From NCBI RefSeq assembly GCF_009827055.1, contig NZ_WUMK01000006.1, forward strand, positions 310,001 through 374,000: a stretch of 64,000 nucleotides of DNA, in the 5' to 3' direction. The notes under the pieces were generated by a model, which had not been told where the DNA came from, did not search any database, and saw nothing but the letters and a program-made list of their open reading frames with translations. A program made the position numbers and the translations under genes. Below are positions 1 to 8,614 of this stretch, piece by piece. The stretch's first letter is position 1; each line of letters opens with the position of its first letter. The stretch is from Shinella kummerowiae (GTDB lineage Bacteria; Pseudomonadota; Alphaproteobacteria; Rhizobiales; Rhizobiaceae).

Positions 1-235
1 GGGAACTCCTCTGGGGTGACGCGCGGTCGGCGGGGGGCGACCATAGTGCCGGGCTTCCGACAGGCCAACCGAAAGGCGGCTCACGGGCGGGCACGTCCAC
101 AATATATCACGTCCGATGCCCCTCGCCAGAACCATGCCATGGTTGAACATGGGCCACGAGCGGCTCGTGGGTTGTAACCCTTCATAAAGCCTTGCCGACT
201 ATCCTGCGCGACGTAGCGGCAACGGGGCCTTCGAC

Positions 236-1285
236 ATGCGCGGAATCTATTTTGCAGCAGTCTCAATGACGGCCCTTGCGGCAGCCGGCCCCGCCAGTGC
301 GGCAACGCTTAACCTGTTGATTTGGGAAGCCTATATCGACGAGACGATCCTCGCCGATTTTACCGCCGAGACCGGCGTCGAGGTCCGCCAGACCTTCTAC
401 GACAGCGGCGATGTGCGTGATGAAATCCTCGCCGATCCGAACAGCAATGTCGACGTCGTCGTGACCAACGAGAACGGCGCGAAGCTTTACGGCAACCGCG
501 GCGTGATCGCGACGCTGAACACCCAGAATGTTCCATCGCTCAAGGACTATGCCGACGACTGGGCAAAACGCTGCGGCGGTTACGGCGTGCCCTACCTCTG
601 GGGCACGATGGGCATCCTCTACCGGACCGACAGGATCACCACGCCGCCGACCTCCTGGGCGGACATGATGACGCCGGACGAAAGCCTGCGCGGCCACATC
701 GCCATGTATGACGACCATGCCGAGGCCTTTGTTGCACCGCTCGTGCTGCTCGGAAAGTCGGTGAACGCCAACGACAACGAGACCCTGAAAGCCGCCTACG
801 AGCTGATGAAGGCACAGGCACCCTATGTGCTGACTTATGACTATGTCGTCACCTCGGTGCAGAGTGCCGACAAGGGGCCGAACATCCATATGGCGCTCGG
901 CTATAGCGGCGACCAGTATACGCTGAACGAAAAGGTCAACACACCCGGCCTCTGGCGGTACGTCGTGCCCAAGGAAGGCACGCTTTCCTGGCTCGACTGC
1001 ATTTCCGTCAGCGAGCGCTCGAAGAACAAGGACATGGCGCTCAAGCTGGTCGACTACATCAGCAACGCCAAAAACGGCGCACGCAACGCCATCAAGCTCA
1101 ACATGCCGACCGCAAGTACGACGGCCCTCGCTCTGCTGCCGGAAGACATGCGATCCAATCCCGAAATCTATGCCGCACCGGAAATCCTGGCAAAGAGCCA
1201 GTTTCAGGAGGAACTGACCGTTCAATCGGTCCAGGCCCGCCGCCGCATTCTCAGCAGTCTGGCTCAATTCAGTGACGCTCGGTAA
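236..1285 (+). CDS. PotD/NspS-like periplasmic polyamine-type binding protein
   Basis: A 349-residue secreted protein: residues 1-22 form a signal peptide ending ASA, and the mature part starts with the NLLIWEAYID stretch typical of the N-terminus of PotD/PotF polyamine-binding proteins. No permease or ATPase gene follows. Instead the 3' end overlaps by 14 bases the start of a membrane GGDEF-EAL gene. That is the gene order of Vibrio cholerae NspS-MbaA, where the binding protein reports polyamines to the c-di-GMP enzyme rather than importing them. I therefore infer a ligand sensor; the ligand (spermidine, norspermidine, putrescine or another cation) cannot be told from sequence alone. The start is chosen for the signal peptide; the ribosome site is weak. 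Confidence 0.8.
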   Translation: MRGIYFAAVSMTALAAAGPASAATLNLLIWEAYIDETILADFTAETGVEVRQTFYDSGDVRDEILADPNSNVDVVVTNENGAKLYGNRGVIATLNTQNVPSLKDYADDWAKRCGGYGVPYLWGTMGILYRTDRITTPPTSWADMMTPDESLRGHIAMYDDHAEAFVAPLVLLGKSVNANDNETLKAAYELMKAQAPYVLTYDYVVTSVQSADKGPNIHMALGYSGDQYTLNEKVNTPGLWRYVVPKEGTLSWLDCISVSERSKNKDMALKLVDYISNAKNGARNAIKLNMPTASTTALALLPEDMRSNPEIYAAPEILAKSQFQEELTVQSVQARRRILSSLAQFSDAR

Positions 1286-3635
1286 ACGCGCCCTCTCCCT
1301 CATTTTTCCGGTCGTCCTGGCGGGTTACGTGCTCGCGGCCTCGCTTATCTACTACTTCCAGAGCTCCGCGATCCTGGGGCTGGAGCGGGCTCGCCTCTGG
1401 CAGCAGATGGGCTTGCTCACCGCCGTCTTCCAGAACGACGTGACGCAGAATCGCAGCTTCATCTACTCGCTCGTTGAGGGCGGCGCGGTGCGTCTCTTCG
1501 TCAACGAGCCGGATGCCGCCTATCGCAACACCGCGCTCGGCGTGCGGCTGCAGCAAAGCATCACCTCGCTCTCCGACGACCGCAAGCGCTTCATTTCCGT
1601 GGCGATCATCCGCCCGCCGCTGACGGTCGACTACTATTTCGAGGACAGCGACGATCCGTTCGCCGAGATCACCCAGCAGCAACTCGACCATGCCCGCCAG
1701 ATGGTCGACAGCCCGCGGCTCTCGTCCTGGGCGTTCCTCGACGCGCCGGGGATCGAGCCGCTGATCGTGCATTCGGAATTCATCGATCCGCTAACCTTCA
1801 ACCGGCCTGTGGCAAGCGCCAAGCGCGGCGCGATCCTCGTGCAGACCGCCGTGCGGCCAAAAGCCTTTCTCGATATGAAACGGGCACTTGAAAAGGAATA
1901 TGGCGCGACGATCGAGATCGGGCAGCATCAGTTCCTGGCACAGGGCGCGCTTTCGGCGACGGCGTCGTTGAGCCCCTCCCTCTTCGCCCGCCTGACGCCG
2001 GACGCAGCCTTTCTGGAAAACCGGCTTTCGACGCTGAAGTCCTTGCTTGCGCTTGGCGCCGTGGCACTCAGCCTCTGCACCATCGCCCTCGTGCTCGGGC
2101 TGGTGCGCCGCTACATCACCAATCCGATCGCAAGGCTCGACCGCCAGCTGACCGACGTCATGACCGGTAGCCGCAGCGCGCTGCCGGAGATGAACGAAAT
2201 CGGCGAGATCGGCCGCCTCTCGGCAAACGTCAAGCGGCTGCACGACAGTTCCATCCAGTCCTTCGACCTCGTGCAGAACGCCTCCTGGACGGACACGCTG
2301 ACCGGCATTTCCAACCGCGAATATTTCAACATCCGCTCCACGCAGATCCTCGAGGAGGCGGAAGCCGAGGATATCGGCTGCACGCTGCTGTTCATCGACG
2401 TGGACAACTTCAAGTTCGTCAACGACAAACACGGCCACAAAATCGGTGACGAGCTGCTGAAGACCTTGGCCGACCGCATCTCGACCATCGTCGACCGCAT
2501 CGTTTCCGAACGCGGCCTGTCGAACGGCCTGTTCGCCCGGCTATCTGGCGACGAATTTGCCATCATGCTGCGCTGCCAGCCGGGCGGCGGCACGATCACG
2601 GAAATCTCGACCGCCATTCTTGCGCTCTTCGCCGAGGGTTTCGAGGTGCTGGACAAGGCCTATCCGGTCACTGCCAGCATCGGCATCGCCGTCTATCCGG
2701 AAGATGCCGCGACGCTGCCCGAACTCGTCGCCCATGCGGATGCCGCCATGTATCAGGCCAAATCCCAGGGAAAGAACGGCTCGGCGCGCTATTCGCGCTC
2801 GCTGCACGAGAAACGCAACCGCCAGACCCGCATCGAGGAAGAACTGCGCCTGCTCGAGCCGGACAACGAATTCCACCTCGTCTACATGCCGATCGTCGAT
2901 GGCCATGGCAAGGTGATGGGCTGCGAGGCGTTGCTGCGCTGGAATTCACCGGTGCTCGGCCGCGTGACGCCGGACGAATTCATCCCGATTGCCGAAACCA
3001 CCGGCCTGTTCAGCAAGATCGACTGGTGGGTGATCGACCAGGCGATGAGCCAGCATGCCCAGCTCAAGAAGCTCTTCGGCCCGGAGACGATTCTCTGCAT
3101 CAATATCTCGTCGGCAGAACTCTATACCAAGTCGATCAGCACGCATTTCTGCGACTGCGCCGACCGACACGGCGTCGATACCCGCCTGATCGAGATCGAG
3201 TTGACGGAAACCTTTGCCGTCAAGCTCGGCGAACAGTCGCGTCGCAATATCGAGATCCTGCGGGCGCGCGGCTTCCGCATCTCTATCGATGATTTCGGCG
3301 CGGGCTACACCTCGGTGCAACAGATCATCGAATATCCGGCGGAGACCATCAAGCTCGACCGGGAACTCGTCGAAAGCCTCTCCCGCTCCGCCGCCCTGCC
3401 GACGCTGCGTGCGCTCATCGCACTCTGCCACGCGCAGGACATGTCGGTGATCGCCGAAGGCGTCGATACGACGGAGAAGATGGCCCTGCTTGCCGCCGCC
3501 GGCTGCGACCTCTATCAAGGCTACCTGATCAGCCGCCCTCTGCCGCTCGAGGAGATTGGCATATGGGCCATGCAGCGGCTCGTGGAGAAGGCCCGCGAAA
3601 CCGCCCACACACCGGAACGACGCGCCCACGCCTGA
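1272..3635 (+). CDS. Membrane GGDEF-EAL c-di-GMP enzyme (MbaA-like)
   Basis: A 787-residue inner-membrane signalling protein starting with GTG inside the end of the preceding gene. Order: N-terminal membrane segment (about 8-28), periplasmic sensor region (about 30-255), second membrane segment (about 257-277), HAMP-like linker, GGDEF domain (about 335-505), EAL domain (about 515-770). The active-site loop of the first domain reads SGDEF (about 425-429), which may still be catalytic. The EAL domain keeps EALLRW (about 553) and the downstream DDFGAGY motif, so phosphodiesterase activity is likely. Translational coupling to the PotD-like gene suggests that the periplasmic loop binds that protein and turns ligand binding into c-di-GMP turnover. 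The net direction of activity is unknown. Confidence 0.88.
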   Translation: MTLGKRALSLIFPVVLAGYVLAASLIYYFQSSAILGLERARLWQQMGLLTAVFQNDVTQNRSFIYSLVEGGAVRLFVNEPDAAYRNTALGVRLQQSITSLSDDRKRFISVAIIRPPLTVDYYFEDSDDPFAEITQQQLDHARQMVDSPRLSSWAFLDAPGIEPLIVHSEFIDPLTFNRPVASAKRGAILVQTAVRPKAFLDMKRALEKEYGATIEIGQHQFLAQGALSATASLSPSLFARLTPDAAFLENRLSTLKSLLALGAVALSLCTIALVLGLVRRYITNPIARLDRQLTDVMTGSRSALPEMNEIGEIGRLSANVKRLHDSSIQSFDLVQNASWTDTLTGISNREYFNIRSTQILEEAEAEDIGCTLLFIDVDNFKFVNDKHGHKIGDELLKTLADRISTIVDRIVSERGLSNGLFARLSGDEFAIMLRCQPGGGTITEISTAILALFAEGFEVLDKAYPVTASIGIAVYPEDAATLPELVAHADAAMYQAKSQGKNGSARYSRSLHEKRNRQTRIEEELRLLEPDNEFHLVYMPIVDGHGKVMGCEALLRWNSPVLGRVTPDEFIPIAETTGLFSKIDWWVIDQAMSQHAQLKKLFGPETILCINISSAELYTKSISTHFCDCADRHGVDTRLIEIELTETFAVKLGEQSRRNIEILRARGFRISIDDFGAGYTSVQQIIEYPAETIKLDRELVESLSRSAALPTLRALIALCHAQDMSVIAEGVDTTEKMALLAAAGCDLYQGYLISRPLPLEEIGIWAMQRLVEKARETAHTPERRAHA

Positions 3636-3703
3636 CCATTTTCCACGACTTGCCGACCGTCCCGCGAGCCCCTATCCATTTGCCGGGGCCGCAGGAGGAC
3701 GAC

Positions 3704-4672
3704 ATGAGAAACACACCGATCTTCGTGATGGGCCTCGCCCTGCTCGTCTGGTCCTTCAACAGTTCCCTGATCGCCAGCGCGCCAGACGGTGACACCAAAT
3801 TGCTGGCCCATCGCGGCGCCCATCAGACGTTCGGGCAGGCGCATGTCGAAAACGATACCTGCACCGCAACGCTGATCGATGCACCGTCCCACGACTATCT
3901 GGAAAACACCATCGCCGGCATGCAGGCCGCCTTTGCGGCGGGGGCGGACGTGGTCGAGATCGATGTGCACCTGACCCCGGACAAAAAATTCGCTGTGTTC
4001 CACGACTGGACGCTCGATTGCCGCACGGATGGCAAGGGCGTGACCGAGGAGACGGACAGCGCCACGCTGAAAACGCTAGACATCGGCTACGGCTATACGG
4101 CGGATGGCGGTAAGACCTACCCGTTCCGCGGCAAGGGTGTCGGCCAGATGCCGATGCTGGAAGAGGTTTTCGCCGCCAATCCGGCAGGCAAGCTGCTGAT
4201 CAACTTCAAGAGCCGGCGGGCGGAGGAAGGCGAAGCGCTCGCCGCGCTGCTGGAGGCCAATCCGGCCTGGTGGGACAAGGTTTTCGGCGTCTATGGCGGC
4301 GGTGAACCGACGGACGCGACCCTTGCCGCCGTTCCGGGCCTCAAAGGCTATACGGGCAAATCCGCCAAGGCCTGCCTGCTGAATTATCTTGGCACCGGCT
4401 GGATCGGCTACGTGCCGGAAGCCTGCCGCAACACGCTGGTGCCGGTGCCGAGCAACTATGCCTGGCTGCTCTGGGGCTGGCCGAACCGTTTCATGACGCG
4501 CATGAAGGACGCCGGCAGCGACGTCATCCTTGTCGGACCATACGGTTCAGGCGACGGAACGGTCGGCATCGACACGGCAGAGCAGGTCGAGAACCTGCCG
4601 GAGCCGTTCCCCGGCTATATCTGGACGAACCGCATCCTGGACATCGCGCCGGCCATCGCGGCACGGCGCTAA
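3704..4672 (+). CDS. Glycerophosphodiester phosphodiesterase family protein
   Basis: A 322-residue exported enzyme of the GDPD (UgpQ-like) family, which cleaves glycerophosphodiesters to glycerol-3-phosphate and an alcohol. Seen: hydrophobic N-terminal segment (about 5-25), AHRGAHQ motif with the catalytic His, ENT followed by VVEIDVHLT (metal-binding Glu/Asp) and the FHDWTLD second His. The start is set at the ATG preceded by AGGAGG six bases upstream; earlier in-frame starts overlap the previous gene and lack such a site. It ends four bases before the convergent era stop. Export implies periplasmic use of lipid-derived diesters; the exact substrate is not known. Confidence 0.85.
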   Translation: MRNTPIFVMGLALLVWSFNSSLIASAPDGDTKLLAHRGAHQTFGQAHVENDTCTATLIDAPSHDYLENTIAGMQAAFAAGADVVEIDVHLTPDKKFAVFHDWTLDCRTDGKGVTEETDSATLKTLDIGYGYTADGGKTYPFRGKGVGQMPMLEEVFAANPAGKLLINFKSRRAEEGEALAALLEANPAWWDKVFGVYGGGEPTDATLAAVPGLKGYTGKSAKACLLNYLGTGWIGYVPEACRNTLVPVPSNYAWLLWGWPNRFMTRMKDAGSDVILVGPYGSGDGTVGIDTAEQVENLPEPFPGYIWTNRILDIAPAIAARR

Positions 4673-4676
4673 TCCG

Positions 4677-5621
4677 TCAGGACTTGGGGAATTCGAGGCC
4701 CATCTCGCGGAAGCGAGCCGGATCGTCACCCCAGTTCTCGCGCACCTTCACGAAAAGGAAGAGGTGCACGGTCTGTTCGAGGATTTCCGACAGTTCCTTG
4801 CGCGAGGCCGTGGAGATCGCCTTGATGGCGTCGCCATTCTTGCCAAGCGCGATCTTCTTCTGGCTGTCGCGCTCGACATAGATCACCTGCTCGATGCGTA
4901 CCGAGCCGTCCTTGCGCTCTTCCCACTTCTCCGTCTCGACATGCGAGGAATAGGGAAGCTCCTGATGCAGGCGCAGAAACAGCTTTTCGCGGGTGATCTC
5001 GGCGGCGAGCTGGCGCATCGGCAGGTCGGAAATCTGGTCTTCCGGATAGTACCACGGCCCTTCCGGCAGTTCGGTGGCGAGGTAGTCCATCACGTCCTCG
5101 CAGCCCGATCCGGTGGTCGCCGAGATCATGAAGGTGCGCTCGAACTTGACGCCCTCGTTCGCGGCGGCCGCAAGCTTCAGCAGGTCCTCCGGGTTCACCC
5201 GGTCGACCTTGTTCAGGACGAGGATTTTGGGCTGGTGGACCTCCTTGAGGCCCTCGAGGATCGTCGCGGCGTCGCCCTTGAGGCCCCGTTCGCTGTCGAT
5301 CAGGAACATGATGAAGTCCGCATCCTTGGCGCCGCCCCAGGCGGTCGTCACCATGGCGCGGTCGAGACGGCGGCGCGGCTTGAAGATGCCGGGCGTGTCC
5401 ATGAAGACGATCTGCGCGTTGTTGTGGATGGCGATGCCGCGCACGATGGCGCGCGTCGTCTGCACCTTGTGGCTGACGATCGATACCTTGGCGCCGACGA
5501 GGCGGTTGACCAGGGTCGACTTGCCGGCATTCGTCGCGCCGATCAGCGCCACGAAGCCCGAATGGGTCGGGCCCTCGCCGTTGGTGCTGCTTTCGGCGGG
5601 GTTTGTAATTTCTTCGCTCAT
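4677..5621 (-). CDS. era: GTPase Era
   Basis: A 314-residue GTPase that assists 30S assembly by binding the 3' region of 16S rRNA. The G1 P-loop reads GATNAGKST (about residues 27-35), G3 is DTPG, G4 is NKVD, and the C-terminal third is the KH domain that binds RNA. The start is the ATG of MSEEIT, eight bases downstream of the rnc stop; longer frames upstream lie inside rnc and are out of keeping with the family length. It is the last gene of the lepB-rnc-era run. In related genomes recO often follows, but here a convergent glycerophosphodiesterase gene does. Confidence 0.96.
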   Translation of the reverse strand: MSEEITNPAESSTNGEGPTHSGFVALIGATNAGKSTLVNRLVGAKVSIVSHKVQTTRAIVRGIAIHNNAQIVFMDTPGIFKPRRRLDRAMVTTAWGGAKDADFIMFLIDSERGLKGDAATILEGLKEVHQPKILVLNKVDRVNPEDLLKLAAAANEGVKFERTFMISATTGSGCEDVMDYLATELPEGPWYYPEDQISDLPMRQLAAEITREKLFLRLHQELPYSSHVETEKWEERKDGSVRIEQVIYVERDSQKKIALGKNGDAIKAISTASRKELSEILEQTVHLFLFVKVRENWGDDPARFREMGLEFPKS

Positions 5622-5629
5622 GATATCCG

Positions 5630-6349
5630 TCAATCCGGGTTTTGGCTTTTCGGCCAGACGCCTTCGCGTTCCAAAATCTTCGTCGCGGCCGCCTGTTCGG
5701 CGGCCCGTTTCGAGCGGTCGATGCCGGTTTCCGGTGCGACGCCCTTGATTTCCACCGTCACGGTGAAGCGGGGGTCGTGATCCGGTCCGGCACGCTCGTC
5801 CACCCGGTAGTTCGGCGTCAGGCCGAAGCGGGCATGCGCCCATTCCTGCAATTCCGTCTTGGCATCGCGCCGCGCGCCTTCCGCACGCGCCGCCCTGCCC
5901 TGCCAGTTGCGCAGGATGAACCCCCGCGCCGCTTCCAGCCCGCCGTCGAGATAGATCGCGGCGATCAGCGACTCTACCACATCGGCCCGCACATTCAGCA
6001 TGGCTTTTCCGGTGAGTTTCTTGACGTCCGCGCCGGTGCGAATGAAGCGATGCAGCTCAAGGTCGTCGGCGACGGCCGCGCAGCTTTCGGCGCTGACGAG
6101 CTGGTTCAGACGAACCGAAAGCTCGCCCTCCTTCGCATCGCGAAACGTCCGAAACAGCATCTCGGCGATGCAGAGCCCGAGCACGCGGTCGCCCAGGAAC
6201 TCCAGTCGTTCATAGTTGCTGCCCTTGCCCGGACGCGCGCTTGCATGCGTGATCGCACGGTCAAGCCGGTCCTTGTCGGTGAAGGCGTAACCAATCAGGT
6301 CCTCGAGGGCGTTGCGGTTGCTTGCGTTCAGCGGGATAGCGCCTTTCAT
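5630..6349 (-). CDS. rnc: Ribonuclease III
   Basis: A 239-residue endonuclease that cleaves double-stranded RNA, acting in rRNA processing and sRNA turnover. The signature YERLEFLGDRVLGL lies in the N-terminal catalytic domain (about 1-150), and the C-terminal 70 residues form the double-stranded RNA-binding domain ending in KRAAEQAAATKIL. Its ATG overlaps the lepB stop by four bases (ATGA), so the two are translationally coupled; era follows after eight bases. Length and order match other Rhizobiales. Confidence 0.96.
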   Translation of the reverse strand: MKGAIPLNASNRNALEDLIGYAFTDKDRLDRAITHASARPGKGSNYERLEFLGDRVLGLCIAEMLFRTFRDAKEGELSVRLNQLVSAESCAAVADDLELHRFIRTGADVKKLTGKAMLNVRADVVESLIAAIYLDGGLEAARGFILRNWQGRAARAEGARRDAKTELQEWAHARFGLTPNYRVDERAGPDHDPRFTVTVEIKGVAPETGIDRSKRAAEQAAATKILEREGVWPKSQNPD

Positions 6350-7116
6350 TCAACAGCCTTGAAGAGACGGTCCCACCGCAGGTTCGTCGGCCATTTCCAG
6401 ATTTCGCTGAAGGACGTGTCGTTACCGAGCGAGAAGAAGATCAGGCTGGCGCGACCGATCAGGTTTTCCGCCGGAACGAAACCGACGTCGAAGCGGCTGT
6501 CGGCCGAGTTGTCGCGGTTGTCGCCCATCATGAAGTAATGGCCTTCCGGCACGATGAATTCGCGCGTGTTGTCGCCAACGGTGCCCGGGCGGGTGTCGAG
6601 CGTGTCATAGGTCACGCCGTTATCCATGGTTTCGCGGAACACCGGCACGTCTTCCCCGGTGTCGTACTGGTCGTCGGCGCGGAAGAAGCCGTTGTGCTCG
6701 CGCTTTACCGGCACGCCATTCACGAAAAGCTCGCTGTCGCGCACCTGGATGCGGTCGCCGGGCAGGCCGACGAGACGCTTGATGTAATCGATGTCCGGGT
6801 TCGGCGGGAAGCGGAAGACGACGATGTCACCGCGCGTCGGCTCGCTCGCGAAGATGCGGCCGGAAAACAGGTTCGGCGAGAACGGCAGCGAATATTTGGA
6901 ATAGCCGTACGAGAACTTGTTGACGAAGAGATAGTCGCCGACCAGCAGCGTCGGCATCATCGAGCCCGACGGAATGGTGAAGGGCTGGAAAAGCACGGTG
7001 CGGATCACCACGGCGAGCAGGAGCGCCTGAATGATGACCTTGACGTTTTCCCACAGGCCGCTGTGGGCCTTTTCAGTCTTCTCTACCACGCCGGATCTGT
7101 CCTTATCTGCAAACAT
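6346..7116 (-). CDS. lepB: Signal peptidase I
   Basis: A 256-residue inner-membrane serine protease that removes signal peptides from exported proteins. One membrane segment lies at about 22-42, followed at once by the SGSMMPTL box with the catalytic Ser. The Lys general base lies in the IKRLVGLPGD box, and the GDNRDNSADSR box is present near the C-terminus. It is the first member of the tightly spaced lepB-rnc-era group, 66 bases after acpS. Typical length and complete motifs; no oddity seen. Confidence 0.96.
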   Translation of the reverse strand: MFADKDRSGVVEKTEKAHSGLWENVKVIIQALLLAVVIRTVLFQPFTIPSGSMMPTLLVGDYLFVNKFSYGYSKYSLPFSPNLFSGRIFASEPTRGDIVVFRFPPNPDIDYIKRLVGLPGDRIQVRDSELFVNGVPVKREHNGFFRADDQYDTGEDVPVFRETMDNGVTYDTLDTRPGTVGDNTREFIVPEGHYFMMGDNRDNSADSRFDVGFVPAENLIGRASLIFFSLGNDTSFSEIWKWPTNLRWDRLFKAVE

Positions 7117-7182
7117 GAGGCCCTCTATAGAGGAAAGGTTGTCGGTTGGAAATCGTATCGGCCAAAAAGACGCGGAAGCCGG

Positions 7183-7593
7183 TTATCCGGGCGTTGCGGC
7201 CGGCAGTGCCTCGATGATCACGAAAGCTTGTGCCAGCGGAAAATCATCGGTGATGGTGATGTGGATGCGCGCCTCGTGGCCCGCGGGAAGCATTTGTGAG
7301 AGCCGCTCCATCGCGCCACCGGTCAATCGCATGGTCGGCTTGCCGCCGGGCAGGTTGACGACGCCCATGTCCTTCCAGAACACGCCCTGCGCCAGCCCCG
7401 TGCCAAGCGCCTTTGAACAGGCCTCCTTGGCGGCGAAGCGCTTGGCATAGGAGGCCGCGCGGTTCTTGCGCCCGTCGGACTTCGCCCTTTCGATCTCGGT
7501 GAAGCAGCGCTCCGTGAAGCGCGCGCCGAAACGCTCCAGCGACTTCTCCACCCGGCGGATGTCGATGAGGTCGCTGCCGATACCGATGATCAT
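7183..7593 (-). CDS. acpS: Holo-[acyl-carrier-protein] synthase
   Basis: A 136-residue transferase that moves 4'-phosphopantetheine from CoA to the acyl carrier protein, activating fatty acid synthesis. The N-terminus [12 protein letters not shown] and the [14 protein letters not shown] helix are the family signatures, carrying the metal-binding Asp and Glu. The start chosen overlaps the stop of the DUF2062 gene by four bases, giving coupled translation; an in-frame extension upstream would lie wholly within that gene. It is co-directional with lepB-rnc-era. Confidence 0.95.
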   Translation of the reverse strand: MIIGIGSDLIDIRRVEKSLERFGARFTERCFTEIERAKSDGRKNRAASYAKRFAAKEACSKALGTGLAQGVFWKDMGVVNLPGGKPTMRLTGGAMERLSQMLPAGHEARIHITITDDFPLAQAFVIIEALPAATPG

Positions 7594-8183
7594 AGGGAAG
7601 TGTCTCCACGGGAAAGGGCTGGTGTGGCGGCCGCGATGCCGGCGCGCTCCAGAAGGCGGGCATGGCGCCGCGCCTTGAAGGAACGCACGGCAAAGCGCGT
7701 TGCGCCATAGGCCAGGAAAGCGGCAAAAAGGCCGAGGATGCCGGCGCCGGCGAGCATCGGCTTCAACACCGGCTGCCACAGTTCGGACAGTTGCAGATGT
7801 TCTAGCCGGTGGAAGAGTTCCGCCGCCGTGACCGCCTCGGCCGATTGGATGCCGAGCATCGCCTCGCCCAACCGGAAGGTCGCGAGCGCGATGAGCGGAA
7901 TGGTCAGCGGATTGGCGATGGTCGTGGCAAGTGCCGCAGCCAGCAGATTACCGGCCATCAAATAGGCAAGCGCCAGCGCGAGAATGACATGAAAGCCGAG
8001 AAGCGGCGTGAAAGCCGAGAATGTGCCAGCCGCCACACCCGCCGCCACCGCATGCGGCGAGGCGGAAAGACGCAGGATTCGCTTGGCGAGGTAGCGCGCA
8101 GGACGCGTCAACCCCTTGCGCGGCCAGAAGAATTCGCGCAACCGGTCGGCCCATGCGGCCTTTTTTCGGCGTCTGAACAACAT
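7590..8183 (-). CDS. DUF2062 membrane protein
   Basis: A 197-residue protein with the DUF2062 pattern: a basic N-terminus ([11 protein letters not shown]), an [15 protein letters not shown] segment, a hydrophobic region (about 50-105) with NPLTIPLIA, and a second membrane segment near residues 140-165. The function of the family is not established; homologues are common next to acpS in Rhizobiales. Its stop overlaps acpS. The gene stands alone at the 5' end of the acpS-lepB-rnc-era group, so it may be the first gene of that transcript. Confidence 0.85.
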   Translation of the reverse strand: MLFRRRKKAAWADRLREFFWPRKGLTRPARYLAKRILRLSASPHAVAAGVAAGTFSAFTPLLGFHVILALALAYLMAGNLLAAALATTIANPLTIPLIALATFRLGEAMLGIQSAEAVTAAELFHRLEHLQLSELWQPVLKPMLAGAGILGLFAAFLAYGATRFAVRSFKARRHARLLERAGIAAATPALSRGDTSL

Positions 8184-8291
8184 GATGCAGACATAGCCGA
8201 TCCGTTAGTGGCATTTCAATGGCGCCCTCATGGCGCCACAAGCGGCGGTCGCCGTGGCGCATTTGCGGTGCGCCACACGGAGCCGTTCGTC

Positions 8292-8444
8292 TTAGTAGGA
8301 CTTGCGGAAGAGGCCGCGGTCGATCTGACGCTGGCGGTATTCCAGGTCGATGCGGTCGATGGCGCCATTGAGATAGGCCATTTCGCGGTCGTCTGCATTC
8401 GGAACGCGCAGGGCGCGGGCAAAGTTCTTGATCTGCTTCAACAT
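8292..8444 (-). CDS. DUF3563-type small protein
   Basis: A 50-residue protein: an N-terminal basic helix (MLKQIKNFARALRVP), then EMAYLNGAIDRIDLEYRQRQ, and a basic end GLFRKSY. This matches my memory of the DUF3563 family, short proteins of unknown role found in rhizobia and relatives. An AGAGG ribosome site sits eight bases before the ATG. The gene is transcribed in the direction of the rsh gene that lies upstream of it, with about 170 bases between them, so it probably has its own promoter. Confidence 0.8.
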   Translation of the reverse strand: MLKQIKNFARALRVPNADDREMAYLNGAIDRIDLEYRQRQIDRGLFRKSY

Positions 8445-8567
8445 TGGTGAACCTCTTACGGTTGACCTCCCGAGACAGAAGATAGGATCAACACCCCAAA
8501 GGCACCAGCGACACTATGCCAACACAGCCATGCAAAAGGCGCATAACGTCTGGTCAAATCTTGGGCA

Positions 8568-8591
8568 AACCTGCCTTATTCGAGGCAGGTT
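8568..8591 (-). terminator. Stem-loop after rsh
   Basis: An 8-bp perfect stem (AACCTGCC / GGCAGGTT) with an 8-base loop lies 24 bases past the rsh stop. No U-run follows on the minus strand, so it may be a 3'-end stabilising hairpin or a weak terminator rather than a strong intrinsic one. Confidence 0.35.
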
Positions 8592-8614
8592 GCCACAAAT
8601 TTGCATAGAAACTG

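Noticed and set aside
1-235. Possible partial gene at the window start
   Set aside because: No frame continues convincingly into the window; the region appears to be the promoter of the binding-protein gene.
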